DNA of 64,000 bases, from contig NZ_JOEA01000024.1 of the NCBI RefSeq assembly GCF_000719115.1, positions 124,001 to 188,000 on the forward strand, written 5' to 3'. How positions within the stretch are numbered: the stretch's first letter is position 1; each line of letters opens with the position of its first letter. Below are positions 1 through 8,135 of the stretch, in pieces. The notes beneath the pieces were generated by a model, which was not told the origin of the DNA, made no database searches, and saw only the letters and a list, made by a program, of their open reading frames with translations. This DNA is from Lentzea albidocapillata. GTDB lineage: Bacteria; Actinomycetota; Actinomycetes; Mycobacteriales; Pseudonocardiaceae. The position numbers and the translations under genes are program-made.

Positions 1-123
1 GGCCAGGGCGTGGCCGGCGACCACTCTGGGACGGCTCAGTTGACCGATTCCGAGGACGAACGCGACCACCAGCACGAACACTCCCGCGAACAGGACCGGG
101 TTGTTCTTGGCCGGTTGGGTCAC
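1..123 (-). CDS. N-terminal fragment of a single-pass membrane protein (runs off left edge)
   Basis: Only the first 41 codons are present; the gene continues beyond base 1. It starts with GTG at 121-123, nine bases after the stop of the zinc peptidase upstream, behind the purine-rich sequence GGGGGAGAAC. The peptide starts VTQPAKNNPV and then has one hydrophobic segment (about residues 10-27) followed by a basic stretch, so an N-terminal anchor or signal anchor is visible. The close spacing suggests it is translated in an operon with the two upstream peptidase genes. In its first residues (TQP) it resembles the N termini of those peptidases, so a third paralogue is possible but cannot be shown from this fragment. 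Confidence 0.5.
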   Translation of the reverse strand, partial: MTQPAKNNPVLFAGVFVLVVAFVLGIGQLSRPRVVAGHALA

Positions 124-132
124 GTTCTCCCC

Positions 133-1341
133 CTAAGAGACGGCGCCGGGGTCGGCTGCCCAGGTGTTGCAGTCGGACGCCTTGTTCGACTTGTAACCGC
201 GGTCGACCCAGGTCGCGTTGTTCTGCGGGGTGCCGTGGTCCTTCGTCGGGTAGATGTCGTAGTCGCCCCGGCTGCCCGCGTCGGTCAGGGCCACCCGGAT
301 CACCTCGATCGGAATCGCTCCGTGCGACAACGGGGCCAGCGACATGCCTCCGAAGCAGGTCGCCTGCAGCTCCATCCGGCGGTTCAGGTCGAGGCCCTTC
401 GGAGTATCCCACCCACCCGCGTCGTACTGCGCGCGGTCCGAGGCTTTGAGCATTCCGGTCAGCCACTGGATGTGGTGGCCGTACTCGTGGGCGAGCTGGC
501 CCAGGTACTTGCCGGGGTGGTTCGGGTTGCTCGGGTTGCGTTCGGCGGCGTAGGCGTTCGCCGTCCAGTAGATGCCGCCCTGGCAGTACCGCGCCGTCTG
601 GTCCGGGCGGACCGTGCCGCACGGGTACTGCGCGGTCTCGGTGATGACGTGCAGCTCGACCGGCTGGTACGGCAGGTTCGCGGCGTTCAGCGCCGGCTTC
701 CACATGCTCTCGATGCACGGCAGCGCGGCGCGCAGGAAGCGGTCCTGGCCGGCCGGGGAGTAGTCCATCGCCGGCAGTGCGCAGCCGGAGAGCTTGTTCG
801 CGCCGAAGCCCGGCTTGAGGAACGGGTGGTCCGCCAGCGCGTAGACGGCCTTCGGGCCCGCCGGGGTCGCCGGGGCGGACGGGGTGCGCGACGCCGACGC
901 GCGCGGTGCGCTGCTCGTCGTCGCCGGGGCGTCGGTCGTGGTCGGGAGGGTGAACGTCGGGCTGTACGTCGTGTAGTTCGAGTAGCCCGCGTCCTCCACC
1001 TTCTTGTTCAGGGTCGCCGCGAAGACACCGACCGCGCCGAGGCCGAGGACCACGACACCGCCCAGGATCAGGGCGATCATCGGGCCGTTGCTCCTGCGGC
1101 GCGGTGGCATCGGCGGGTACGGGCCGTAGCCGGGAGGCGGGCCCCACGACTGCTGCGGCGGCGGCATGACCTGGCCATGAGGCGGCGGCGGGCCGTAGTA
1201 GCCGGGCGGCGGGCCCTGCGGCGGGCCGTACGGAGGCGGTGGGCCCTGTGGCGGACGCTGCCCGAGCGGCGCGGGCATCGGTGGCGGGCCGACCGGGCGA
1301 GGCGGCGGCGGCCAGTTGCCCGGTGGCGGTGGTTGCGTCAT
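133..1341 (-). CDS. membrane-anchored neutral zinc metallopeptidase (YpfJ-like), copy 1
   Basis: A 402-residue protein. Residues 1-85 are rich in proline and glycine and should be cytoplasmic. A transmembrane helix spans about 88-110, then comes a Ser/Thr/Pro linker and an extracellular domain. The domain carries HEYGHH at about 285-290, the HExxH-type zinc site, and MELQATC about 33 residues later, whose Glu324 can be the third ligand. This layout is that of the putative neutral zinc metallopeptidase family (YpfJ type). I start it at the internal ATG (MTQPPPP) rather than the ATG six codons upstream, because GGGGGGA lies at the right distance and the paralogue next door has the same start. 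Substrate unknown. It lies 112 bp downstream of its paralogue on the same strand. Confidence 0.85.
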   Translation of the reverse strand: MTQPPPPGNWPPPPRPVGPPPMPAPLGQRPPQGPPPPYGPPQGPPPGYYGPPPPHGQVMPPPQQSWGPPPGYGPYPPMPPRRRSNGPMIALILGGVVVLGLGAVGVFAATLNKKVEDAGYSNYTTYSPTFTLPTTTDAPATTSSAPRASASRTPSAPATPAGPKAVYALADHPFLKPGFGANKLSGCALPAMDYSPAGQDRFLRAALPCIESMWKPALNAANLPYQPVELHVITETAQYPCGTVRPDQTARYCQGGIYWTANAYAAERNPSNPNHPGKYLGQLAHEYGHHIQWLTGMLKASDRAQYDAGGWDTPKGLDLNRRMELQATCFGGMSLAPLSHGAIPIEVIRVALTDAGSRGDYDIYPTKDHGTPQNNATWVDRGYKSNKASDCNTWAADPGAVS

Positions 1342-1453
1342 CGCCTGAGGTCCCCCCAATGGTCATCCTGGGTCGGGTACGAGCATAGGCGGACCGGGAT
1401 CACGCGTCCCCCGACCGTCCACCTCCTTGAGACGCACGGGCCGGGGGATCGGT

Positions 1454-2794
1454 TCACGAGACGTCCCCGGAGCTCGCCGCCCAGGTGTTGCACGCGTTGA
1501 TCTTGTTCTGCTTGTGGCCGTGCATCACCCAGCGGTCGTTGTTCGGCGCGCTGCCGTGGTCCGGCCTGCGGTTGTAGTCACCGCGCTTGCCCGCGTCGCT
1601 CAACCCGGTGTTCACGACCTCCATCGGCACGACGTTCTTGTGCGAGAACGGCGCGAGCGTCATGCCGCCGAGGCAGGTGGCCTGTAGTTCAAGCCTGCGG
1701 TTGAGCTCCAGGCCCTTCGGGGTGTCGAAACCGCCGACGTCGTACTGGGCCTGGTCGGCGGCGCGCAGCATGCCGGTCAGCCACTGGACGTGGTGGCCGT
1801 ACTCGTGGCTGAGCTGGCCGAGGTAGACGCCGGGGTGCCGGACCGTCGTGCCGCCCTCGTTCGCGTAGTAGTTGCCGGGCCAGTAGATGACGCCGCGGCA
1901 GAACATCGCCGTCGTGTTGTTCTGCCGCGAACCGCACGGCGTCTGCGTGGTGCCGGTGAACACCTGCAGCTCGGCCGGCTGGTACGGCAGGTTGGCGGCC
2001 TTGAGCGCCGGCTGCCACGCCTTCTCGATGCACGGCAGCGCGGCTTCGAGGAACCGCTTCTCGCCCGCGGGGCTGTATTCCATCCGCGGCAACGGGCACG
2101 AGTCGAAGTCGTTCGCGCCGATGTTGGTGCTGAAGATCGGGTGGTCGGCGAGCTTGTAGACCGCCTTCGGGCCTACCGGGGTCTGCTGCGTGCTCGGCGT
2201 GCGGGTCGACGAGGTGCGCGTGGACGTCGTCGTGGTGGTCGTTGTCGTCGTCGTAGCCGACGTGAAGGTCGGGCTGTAGGTCGTGTAGTTCGAGTAGCCC
2301 GTGTCCTTCACCTTGTTGTTCAGCGTCGCCGAGAAGATGCCGATCGCGCCCAGGCCGAGGATCACGACGCCGCCGAGGACGAGCGCCAGGACCGGGCCGC
2401 TGTTGCTCCTGCGGGGCGGCGTCATCGGGTAGGGCGGTGGTGCGAACGCGCCGGGGTGCGGGTGGTGGCCCCACGTCGGTTGCGGTGGAGGCATCACCGG
2501 ACGCGGCGGTGGCAGTGGCATGCGGCCGGGCGGCGGGCCGTACGGAGGAGGCGAGCCCATGGGTGGGCCGTAAGGAGGAGGCGGCCCCATCGGCGGTGGC
2601 GGGCCTGCCGGTGGGCGGCCTCCCGGCGGAGGCCCCATCGGAGGCGGCGGTCCCATCGGCGGACGCGCGCCGGGCGGAGGCCCCTGACCGGGGCGGGGAG
2701 GCATCGGCGGGCCGTAGGGCGGTGCGGCGGGCACAGGCGGCGGGCCCACCGGGCGTGGCGGTGGCCGATTGCCTGGCGACGGTGGTTGTGTCAT
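1454..2794 (-). CDS. membrane-anchored neutral zinc metallopeptidase (YpfJ-like), copy 2
   Basis: A 446-residue paralogue of the downstream gene, with the same order: a Pro/Gly-rich cytoplasmic tail (longer here, about 130 residues), a transmembrane helix, a threonine-rich linker with a run of TTT codons, then a zinc peptidase domain. HEYGHH lies at about 330-335, followed by LELQATC. The segment between helix and linker (VKDTGYSNYTTYSPTF) is nearly identical in both copies, which indicates a fairly recent tandem duplication. Start chosen at MTQPPSPGN, preceded by GGGGGA at 11 bases; a longer reading frame starts 16 codons upstream but would run into the divergent promoter region. The repetitive proline-rich tail may bind a cytoplasmic partner, which is inference. 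Confidence 0.85.
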   Translation of the reverse strand: MTQPPSPGNRPPPRPVGPPPVPAAPPYGPPMPPRPGQGPPPGARPPMGPPPPMGPPPGGRPPAGPPPPMGPPPPYGPPMGSPPPYGPPPGRMPLPPPRPVMPPPQPTWGHHPHPGAFAPPPYPMTPPRRSNSGPVLALVLGGVVILGLGAIGIFSATLNNKVKDTGYSNYTTYSPTFTSATTTTTTTTTTSTRTSSTRTPSTQQTPVGPKAVYKLADHPIFSTNIGANDFDSCPLPRMEYSPAGEKRFLEAALPCIEKAWQPALKAANLPYQPAELQVFTGTTQTPCGSRQNNTTAMFCRGVIYWPGNYYANEGGTTVRHPGVYLGQLSHEYGHHVQWLTGMLRAADQAQYDVGGFDTPKGLELNRRLELQATCLGGMTLAPFSHKNVVPMEVVNTGLSDAGKRGDYNRRPDHGSAPNNDRWVMHGHKQNKINACNTWAASSGDVS

Positions 2795-2842
2795 CGCCGA
2801 AGATCCCCCAGATGGCGTCTGTTCGAAAGTCCGCCGGAGCAT

Positions 2843-4504
2843 ATGAGGACTCCGCTATTGTCCGCAGCCGTGTTGAAGAACTGGGGTGCGGCGATCTTCG
2901 TCGCCGTCGCGTTGACGTCCGTCACGTCTTTCGGGACGGCGGCCGGCGCGCACGCGCAGCCGCTTCCCGGCACCGTCAGCACCGAGGTGCGGATGAAGCT
3001 GGAGCGCGACGCCCGGCTCTCCGTCACCGAGACCGTTCAGGTGCCCGACGGCAAGATCGTCAAGCGGACCGTCCCCTTGCGACTCGCGGCCGGTAACGAT
3101 CTGGAGCGCCAGTACCAGGTCACCGACGCCAAGGTCGAGGGCAAGGGCAGCACCTCCACCGACGACGACAGCTTCTCCGTCACCCTCGAGGGCGGACAGT
3201 CCACGCTGACCTACACGGTCGTCGGCGCCGTCGCCCCCGTCGGTGACGCGCTGGAGGTCCGCTGGCAGGTCGCGGGCGGCTGGGACACCGAGCTGGACAA
3301 GGTCGCCGTCTCCTTCTCCGCACCCGACTCACCGACGTCGGTCAACTGCCTCGCGGGCCCGGTCGGCTCGTCGCAGCCGTGCACGAGCGCGGACCTCGCG
3401 GACGGCAAGGGCGTGCGCGCGCAGGAGATCAAGCTTGGCGCCGGCGAACGCGTCGACGTCGCGATCGGACTGTCCGCCGGGGTCGTGCCCCCGAACGCCG
3501 TCGTGGTCGAGCAGTCCGGTCTCGCGGCCGCGTTCGCGCTCACGCCGGCCAGCGGTGCCGCGCTCGGCGGGCTGCTGGTGTTGCTGCTCGGCGGTGTCGC
3601 GCTGCTCTGGTACCTGCGCGGCCGGGACGCGGCGGCGCTCGCGAGCGAGGTCGGCGCGGTCTCCGTGCTGGTCCGCGACCAGGACAACCGGGTCGCCTTC
3701 GCCTCTCCGGACGGCGTGCTGCCCGGTCAGGTCGGCACCGTCGTCGACGAGCACGTGGACGTCGTCGACGTGACCGCCACGGTCATCGACCTCGCCGTGC
3801 GCAACTACCTCTGGATCACGGAGACCGACGGCCACGACTGGCAGATCGTGCGCCGCAACCCGGTGGACGACTCGTTGTCCGGCTACGAGAAGGCGGTCTG
3901 CGAGGCACTGCTGCCCCAGGGCGCGGACGCGGTGAGCGTGTCCGCGCTGCGCGGCCGGCAGATCGACCTCGCGACCGTGCGCGACCGCCTCTACTCCGAC
4001 GTCGTGGAGAAGCGCTGGTTCGTGCGCCGCCCGGACGCCGAGCGGAACCTGTTCTGGTGGGCCGGAATCGTGGTCGCGGTGCTCGGCGTGGCCGCCACGG
4101 TCGTGCTGGCGCTGACGATCGGCAACGCGCTGTTCGGGCTCGTCGTCGCGGCCGGCGGTGTCGCGCTGGCGTTCGGCGCGCGGTCGATGCCCGCCCGCAC
4201 CAAGCGCGGCAGCGAGTTGCTGGAGCACGTCCGCGGCCTGCGCGGCTACCTCGCCGGGGTGACGCCGGAGGACGTCCCCGAGGCCGACCGCGAGCTCGTG
4301 TTCTCCCGGTCGCTGCCGTACGCGGTGGTGCTCGGCGAGACCGACCGCTGGATCGGCACGTTCGGTCAGCAGGACCTCTACTGGTACGGCAACTCGGGAA
4401 CCGGCTCGGACTTCCGGCGCAGCTTCCCGGCGTTCCTGGGGGCTCTCGACGGCGTCCTCGCCCAGGCGGGCCACCTGCGATCGCTCCGGACGCCGAACCC
4501 GTAG
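2843..4504 (+). CDS. DUF2207-type membrane protein
   Basis: A 553-residue protein with a signal peptide (hydrophobic run to about residue 33, AHAQP cleavage region). An extracellular beta-rich domain of about 200 residues follows, then a transmembrane helix near residue 240 (GGLLVLLLGGVALLWYL). A cytoplasmic stretch follows, then two close helices near 415-450, and a C-terminal cytoplasmic tail rich in Trp/Tyr/Gly. This architecture matches the DUF2207 predicted membrane proteins common in actinobacteria and firmicutes; no biochemical role is established for the family. The ATG at 2843 has GGAG four bases upstream, which is short; a GTG at 2870 is the alternative start. Only 48 bp separate it from the divergent peptidase start, so the two genes share a promoter region. 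Confidence 0.75.
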   Translation: MRTPLLSAAVLKNWGAAIFVAVALTSVTSFGTAAGAHAQPLPGTVSTEVRMKLERDARLSVTETVQVPDGKIVKRTVPLRLAAGNDLERQYQVTDAKVEGKGSTSTDDDSFSVTLEGGQSTLTYTVVGAVAPVGDALEVRWQVAGGWDTELDKVAVSFSAPDSPTSVNCLAGPVGSSQPCTSADLADGKGVRAQEIKLGAGERVDVAIGLSAGVVPPNAVVVEQSGLAAAFALTPASGAALGGLLVLLLGGVALLWYLRGRDAAALASEVGAVSVLVRDQDNRVAFASPDGVLPGQVGTVVDEHVDVVDVTATVIDLAVRNYLWITETDGHDWQIVRRNPVDDSLSGYEKAVCEALLPQGADAVSVSALRGRQIDLATVRDRLYSDVVEKRWFVRRPDAERNLFWWAGIVVAVLGVAATVVLALTIGNALFGLVVAAGGVALAFGARSMPARTKRGSELLEHVRGLRGYLAGVTPEDVPEADRELVFSRSLPYAVVLGETDRWIGTFGQQDLYWYGNSGTGSDFRRSFPAFLGALDGVLAQAGHLRSLRTPNP

Positions 4505-4513
4505 TCTTGCGCC

Positions 4514-5797
4514 ATGGCCTCACCCGAACTGCACAGGTTCACGTTGCCCAACGGCCTGCGGGTGGTGCTCGCCCCCGACGCCGGCGCACCGGTCGTCGGC
4601 GTCAGCGTGCACTACGACGTCGGCTTCCGTTCCGAGCCGGAGGGGCGCACCGGGTTCGCGCACCTGTTCGAGCACCTGATGTTCCAGGGCAGCGAGAGCC
4701 TGGAGAAGCTCGCCCACTTCCGGCACGTGCAGTCGTCGGGCGGCACGTTCAACGGGTCCACGCACCCCGACTACACCGACTACTACCAGGTGCTGCCGTC
4801 CGCGGCCCTGGAGCGGGCGTTGTTCCTCGAAGCGGACCGCATGCGCGCGCCCAAGCTCACCGAGGAGAACCTCCGCAACCAGATCGACGTGGTGAAGGAG
4901 GAGATCCGGCTCAACGTGCTGAACCGCCCGTACGGCGGGTTCCCCTGGATCCTCCTGCCCGCTGTGCTGTTCAACACGTTCGCCAACGCGCACAACGGTT
5001 ACGGCGACTTCGTCGACCTGGAGAGCGCGACGGTCGACAACTGCGCGGAGTTCTTCGACACCTACTACAGCCCGGCGAACGCAGTGCTGACGGTGGCGGG
5101 CGACCTCGACGTCGAGACCACGAAGACGTTGGTGGAGAAGCACTTCGGTGACGTGCCCGCGCGGCCGCGCCCGGAGCGCCCCTCGTTCGCCGAGCCCGCC
5201 CCGCAGGGCGAGGTGCGGCACGAGCACGGCGACGCGCTGGCGCCGCTGCCCGCGATCGCGATCGGCTACCGCGTGCCCGACCCGGTCACCGACATCGACG
5301 GCTACCTCTCGTACCTCGTCCTCGCCGGTGTGCTGGCGGACGGCGACGGCTCGCGCCTGCAGCAGCGCCTGGTGCACCAAGAGGGCATCGTGATCGACCT
5401 GAACGCGGGCTGCGGCCTGTTCGGCCCGCTCGAGGCCCGCGACCCGGACACGTTCAGCATCACCGCGATCCACGCCGCCGAGGTCTCCGCCGACCAGGTG
5501 GTCGCGGCCATCGACGAGGAACTGCAGAAGCTCGCGCAGGAGCCGCCGTCGGCCGAGGAGCTCGCGAAGGTCACCGCCCGCTGGGCGTCGACCATGCACA
5601 AGGAGCACGACCGGCTCACGAACCGCACGCTGGGCCTCGGCTCGGCGGAACTGCTGTTCGGCCGTGCCGAGCTGATCTACGAACTCCCCCGTCGGATCGC
5701 CTCGGTGACCGTCGACGAGGTGTCGGCCGCGGCCAAGGCGCTGCGTCCCGACTCCCGCGCCCTTCTCTTCGTCAAGCCCACCGGAGGAGCTCAGTGA
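4514..5797 (+). CDS. M16 zinc peptidase, catalytic subunit
   Basis: A 427-residue peptidase of the pitrilysin/insulinase family (M16). The inverted zinc motif HxxEH is visible as HLFEH at residues 50-54, and Glu129/Glu130 lies the expected roughly 76 residues downstream as third metal ligand. Length matches a single M16 half-enzyme with two repeats of the fold, not the 900-residue fused form. No signal peptide is seen, so it should be cytoplasmic. It overlaps the next gene by GTGA, which encodes the partner lacking the zinc motif. Together they should form the heterodimer typical of split bacterial M16 enzymes. Substrate is probably short peptides, which is inference. Confidence 0.92.
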   Translation: MASPELHRFTLPNGLRVVLAPDAGAPVVGVSVHYDVGFRSEPEGRTGFAHLFEHLMFQGSESLEKLAHFRHVQSSGGTFNGSTHPDYTDYYQVLPSAALERALFLEADRMRAPKLTEENLRNQIDVVKEEIRLNVLNRPYGGFPWILLPAVLFNTFANAHNGYGDFVDLESATVDNCAEFFDTYYSPANAVLTVAGDLDVETTKTLVEKHFGDVPARPRPERPSFAEPAPQGEVRHEHGDALAPLPAIAIGYRVPDPVTDIDGYLSYLVLAGVLADGDGSRLQQRLVHQEGIVIDLNAGCGLFGPLEARDPDTFSITAIHAAEVSADQVVAAIDEELQKLAQEPPSAEELAKVTARWASTMHKEHDRLTNRTLGLGSAELLFGRAELIYELPRRIASVTVDEVSAAAKALRPDSRALLFVKPTGGAQ

Positions 5798-7182
5798 CCG
5801 CCGCCAAGACCCATCGCTCGGCAGACGAGATCGGCCGTACCGAGGCCGGTCCCCGTCCGCTGCCGGAGCTGGGATCGCAGAAGGTGGCCGCCGAGCTGTC
5901 CACTGTGGACACCACGCTGCCGAACGGCCTGCGCGTCATCGCCGTGCGCCGCGCCACGGTGCCGATGGTCGAGGTGCGGCTGCGCGTCCCGTTCGCGGAC
6001 CCGGCCGGCAGCAGCGTCGGCTCCCAGCACGCCGCGGTGGCCGAGATCCTCGCGAACACCGTGCTGACGGGCACCGAGAAGCGTTCGCGCGTGCAGATCG
6101 ACACCGAACTGGCGCTGGTCGGCGGCGAGCTCGACGCCATGGTCGACCCGGAGCGCCTGAGCTTCACCGGCAACGCCCTGGCCTCGGGCCTCGGCACGGT
6201 GCTGGAGGTGCTGGCCGACGTCCTGACCGGCGCCTCCTACCCGGCCGAGGAACTGGAGCGCGAGGGCGCCCGCCTGGTCGAGCGCATCACGATCGCCCGC
6301 TCGCAGCCGAGTGTCATCGCGCGCGAGGCGTTGCAGAAGGTCCTGTACGGCGATCACCCGTACGCGAAGGAGATGCCGGAGGCCGACGAGGTCGCCGCCG
6401 TCACCCGCGACGCCGTGGTGGCGTTGCACGGCAAGGCCTTGCTGCCGCGCGGCTCGGTCATCGTCGTCGTCGGCGACGTCGAGCCGGCCGACGCCGTGGC
6501 CCAGATCGGCGAGGCGCTGGGGGCGTGGCAGGGCGACGGCGAGGCCGTCCAGTTGCCGCCGCTGCCGACGGTGTCCGGTGGTGACCTGGTGCTCGTGCAC
6601 CGCGCCGGTGCCGTGCAGTCGCAGATCCGCCTTGCGGCGCAGGCGATCCCGCGCACCGACGAGCGTTACCCGGCGCTGCAGCTCGCGAACCTGGTCTACG
6701 GCGGGTTCTTCTCGTCGCGCCTGGTCGAGAACATCCGCGAGGACAAGGGCTACACCTACAGCGCCCGGTCGCACCCCGAGTTCACCGTGCACGGCGCGAC
6801 GTTGCTGATCGACGCCGACACGGCCTCGGACGTGACGGCGGCGGCGCTGCTGGAGACCCGTTACGAACTGGCGCGCCTCGGCCTCGTGCCGCCGTCGGAG
6901 TCCGAAGTGGACACCGCGCGCAGCTACGCCGTCGGCACGCTGCTCACCAGCACGTCCTCGCAGGGCGGCCTGGCGTCGTTCCTGGTGAACCTCGTCGCAC
7001 TCGGTCTCGGCCTCGACTGGCTCGTGGCGCACCCGCAGCGCCTCGCGGCCGTCACGCCGGAGCAGGTGGCCGCGGCCGCGCTGGAGTTCTTCGCTCCCGG
7101 CAACTTCACCGGCGTGCTCGTCGGTGACGCCGAGACGCTCAAGCCGAAGCTGGCCGTGTTGGGCGGGGTCTCGTTCCAGTGA
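5794..7182 (+). CDS. M16 peptidase-like partner subunit (no zinc motif)
   Basis: A 462-residue M16-fold protein translated from the GTG that overlaps the stop of the catalytic subunit. Where HxxEH would lie the sequence reads AAVAEILAN, so it cannot bind zinc. The C-terminal half keeps the SSRLVENIREDKGYTYSARS segment, which carries the Arg and Tyr that many M16 partner subunits use to hold the substrate. This split of zinc site and R/Y pair over two polypeptides is the standard arrangement of heterodimeric M16 enzymes. It overlaps nudC by GTGA at its 3' end, so three genes (4514-8135) form one tightly coupled operon. Confidence 0.9.
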   Translation: MTAAKTHRSADEIGRTEAGPRPLPELGSQKVAAELSTVDTTLPNGLRVIAVRRATVPMVEVRLRVPFADPAGSSVGSQHAAVAEILANTVLTGTEKRSRVQIDTELALVGGELDAMVDPERLSFTGNALASGLGTVLEVLADVLTGASYPAEELEREGARLVERITIARSQPSVIAREALQKVLYGDHPYAKEMPEADEVAAVTRDAVVALHGKALLPRGSVIVVVGDVEPADAVAQIGEALGAWQGDGEAVQLPPLPTVSGGDLVLVHRAGAVQSQIRLAAQAIPRTDERYPALQLANLVYGGFFSSRLVENIREDKGYTYSARSHPEFTVHGATLLIDADTASDVTAAALLETRYELARLGLVPPSESEVDTARSYAVGTLLTSTSSQGGLASFLVNLVALGLGLDWLVAHPQRLAAVTPEQVAAAALEFFAPGNFTGVLVGDAETLKPKLAVLGGVSFQ

Positions 7183-8135
7183 GTTTCGAACTGGTCGGTC
7201 TGCCCGCGCTGTCGCGGTTCGCGGTCGACCGGGGTGAGCCGTTGCGCGGCGACGAGGAGAAGCTCGCCGCGCTCTGGCCCAAGGCCCGGATGATCGTCGT
7301 GGACACGCGCGGCCGCACACTGGTCGCCGATCGCGGCACACGGCTGGCCGACTGGCCGGCCCTGGAGTTCGGTGACCAGCCGCCCGTGAACGCCGTCCTG
7401 CTCGGTGAGCAGGACGGCGTGGCCTGGTTCGCCGTGCTGATGCCCGCCGAGGACGACGAGCCCGTGCCGGCCGGCCGTGCCTGGGGCCTGCCGGAGCTCA
7501 CGGACGACCCGCAGTGGCTCGACCTGCGGCAGGCCGGCGCGACGCTCGACGACATGTCGGCCGGGCTGTTCACCACGGCCGCCGCGTTGTTCCAGTGGCA
7601 CCGGCTCGGCAAGTACTGCGCCAAGTGCGGTGCCAGGACGGTGCTGGAGAAGTCCGGCTGGACGTCGGTCTGTTCCGGCTGCGAGCGGGAGGAGTACCCG
7701 CGCACCGACTCGGCGGTGATCTGCCTCGTCCACGACGGCGCCGACCAGGTCCTCGTCGCTCGCGGACCGGAATGGCCGGAGGGCCGGTTCTCCGTGCTGG
7801 CCGGGTTCGTCGAGGCCGGCGAGTCGCTGGAAGGCTGTGTGGCGCGGGAGATCGCCGAGGAGGTCGGCATCTCGGTGCGCGACATCCGATACCTCGGGTC
7901 CCAGCCCTGGCCGTTCCCGCGGTCGTTGATGATCGGGTTCGAGGCCGTGGCCGATCCCGCAGAGCCGTTGCGGCTCGCCGAGGGCGAGATCGCCGAGGCC
8001 AAGTGGGTGTTGCGGGCCGACGTCCGCAAGGCGATCGAGGAGCCGGGCAGCGTTCCCGGACTCGGCCTCGCCGGTGGCGCGTCGATCGCGTTCCGCATGT
8101 TGCAGAGCTGGTCGGGGGCCGCTTCAGAGGAGTGA
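7179..8135 (+). CDS. nudC: NAD(H) pyrophosphatase, NUDIX family
   Basis: A 318-residue NudC. It has an N-terminal domain, then a four-cysteine zinc ribbon (YCAKCG ... CSGCE, about residues 145-168), then the NUDIX box GFVEAGESLEGCVAREIAEE with the expected REIAEE core. SQPWPFPRS follows; SQPWPFPxS is the motif that marks the NADH pyrophosphatase subgroup. NudC hydrolyses NADH to NMNH and AMP and can remove NAD caps from RNA 5' ends in bacteria where it was tested. It starts at a GTG overlapping the preceding M16 gene. Its 3' end overlaps the end of the convergent jetD by 12 bp. Confidence 0.95.
   Translation: MSFELVGLPALSRFAVDRGEPLRGDEEKLAALWPKARMIVVDTRGRTLVADRGTRLADWPALEFGDQPPVNAVLLGEQDGVAWFAVLMPAEDDEPVPAGRAWGLPELTDDPQWLDLRQAGATLDDMSAGLFTTAAALFQWHRLGKYCAKCGARTVLEKSGWTSVCSGCEREEYPRTDSAVICLVHDGADQVLVARGPEWPEGRFSVLAGFVEAGESLEGCVAREIAEEVGISVRDIRYLGSQPWPFPRSLMIGFEAVADPAEPLRLAEGEIAEAKWVLRADVRKAIEEPGSVPGLGLAGGASIAFRMLQSWSGAASEE

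Noticed and set aside
2220..2270. Repeated ACG/GTC codons that look like a microsatellite or CRISPR-like repeat
   Set aside because: It is the coding sequence of a threonine-rich linker in the zinc peptidase; no spacer-repeat structure exists. No CRISPR array was seen anywhere in the window.
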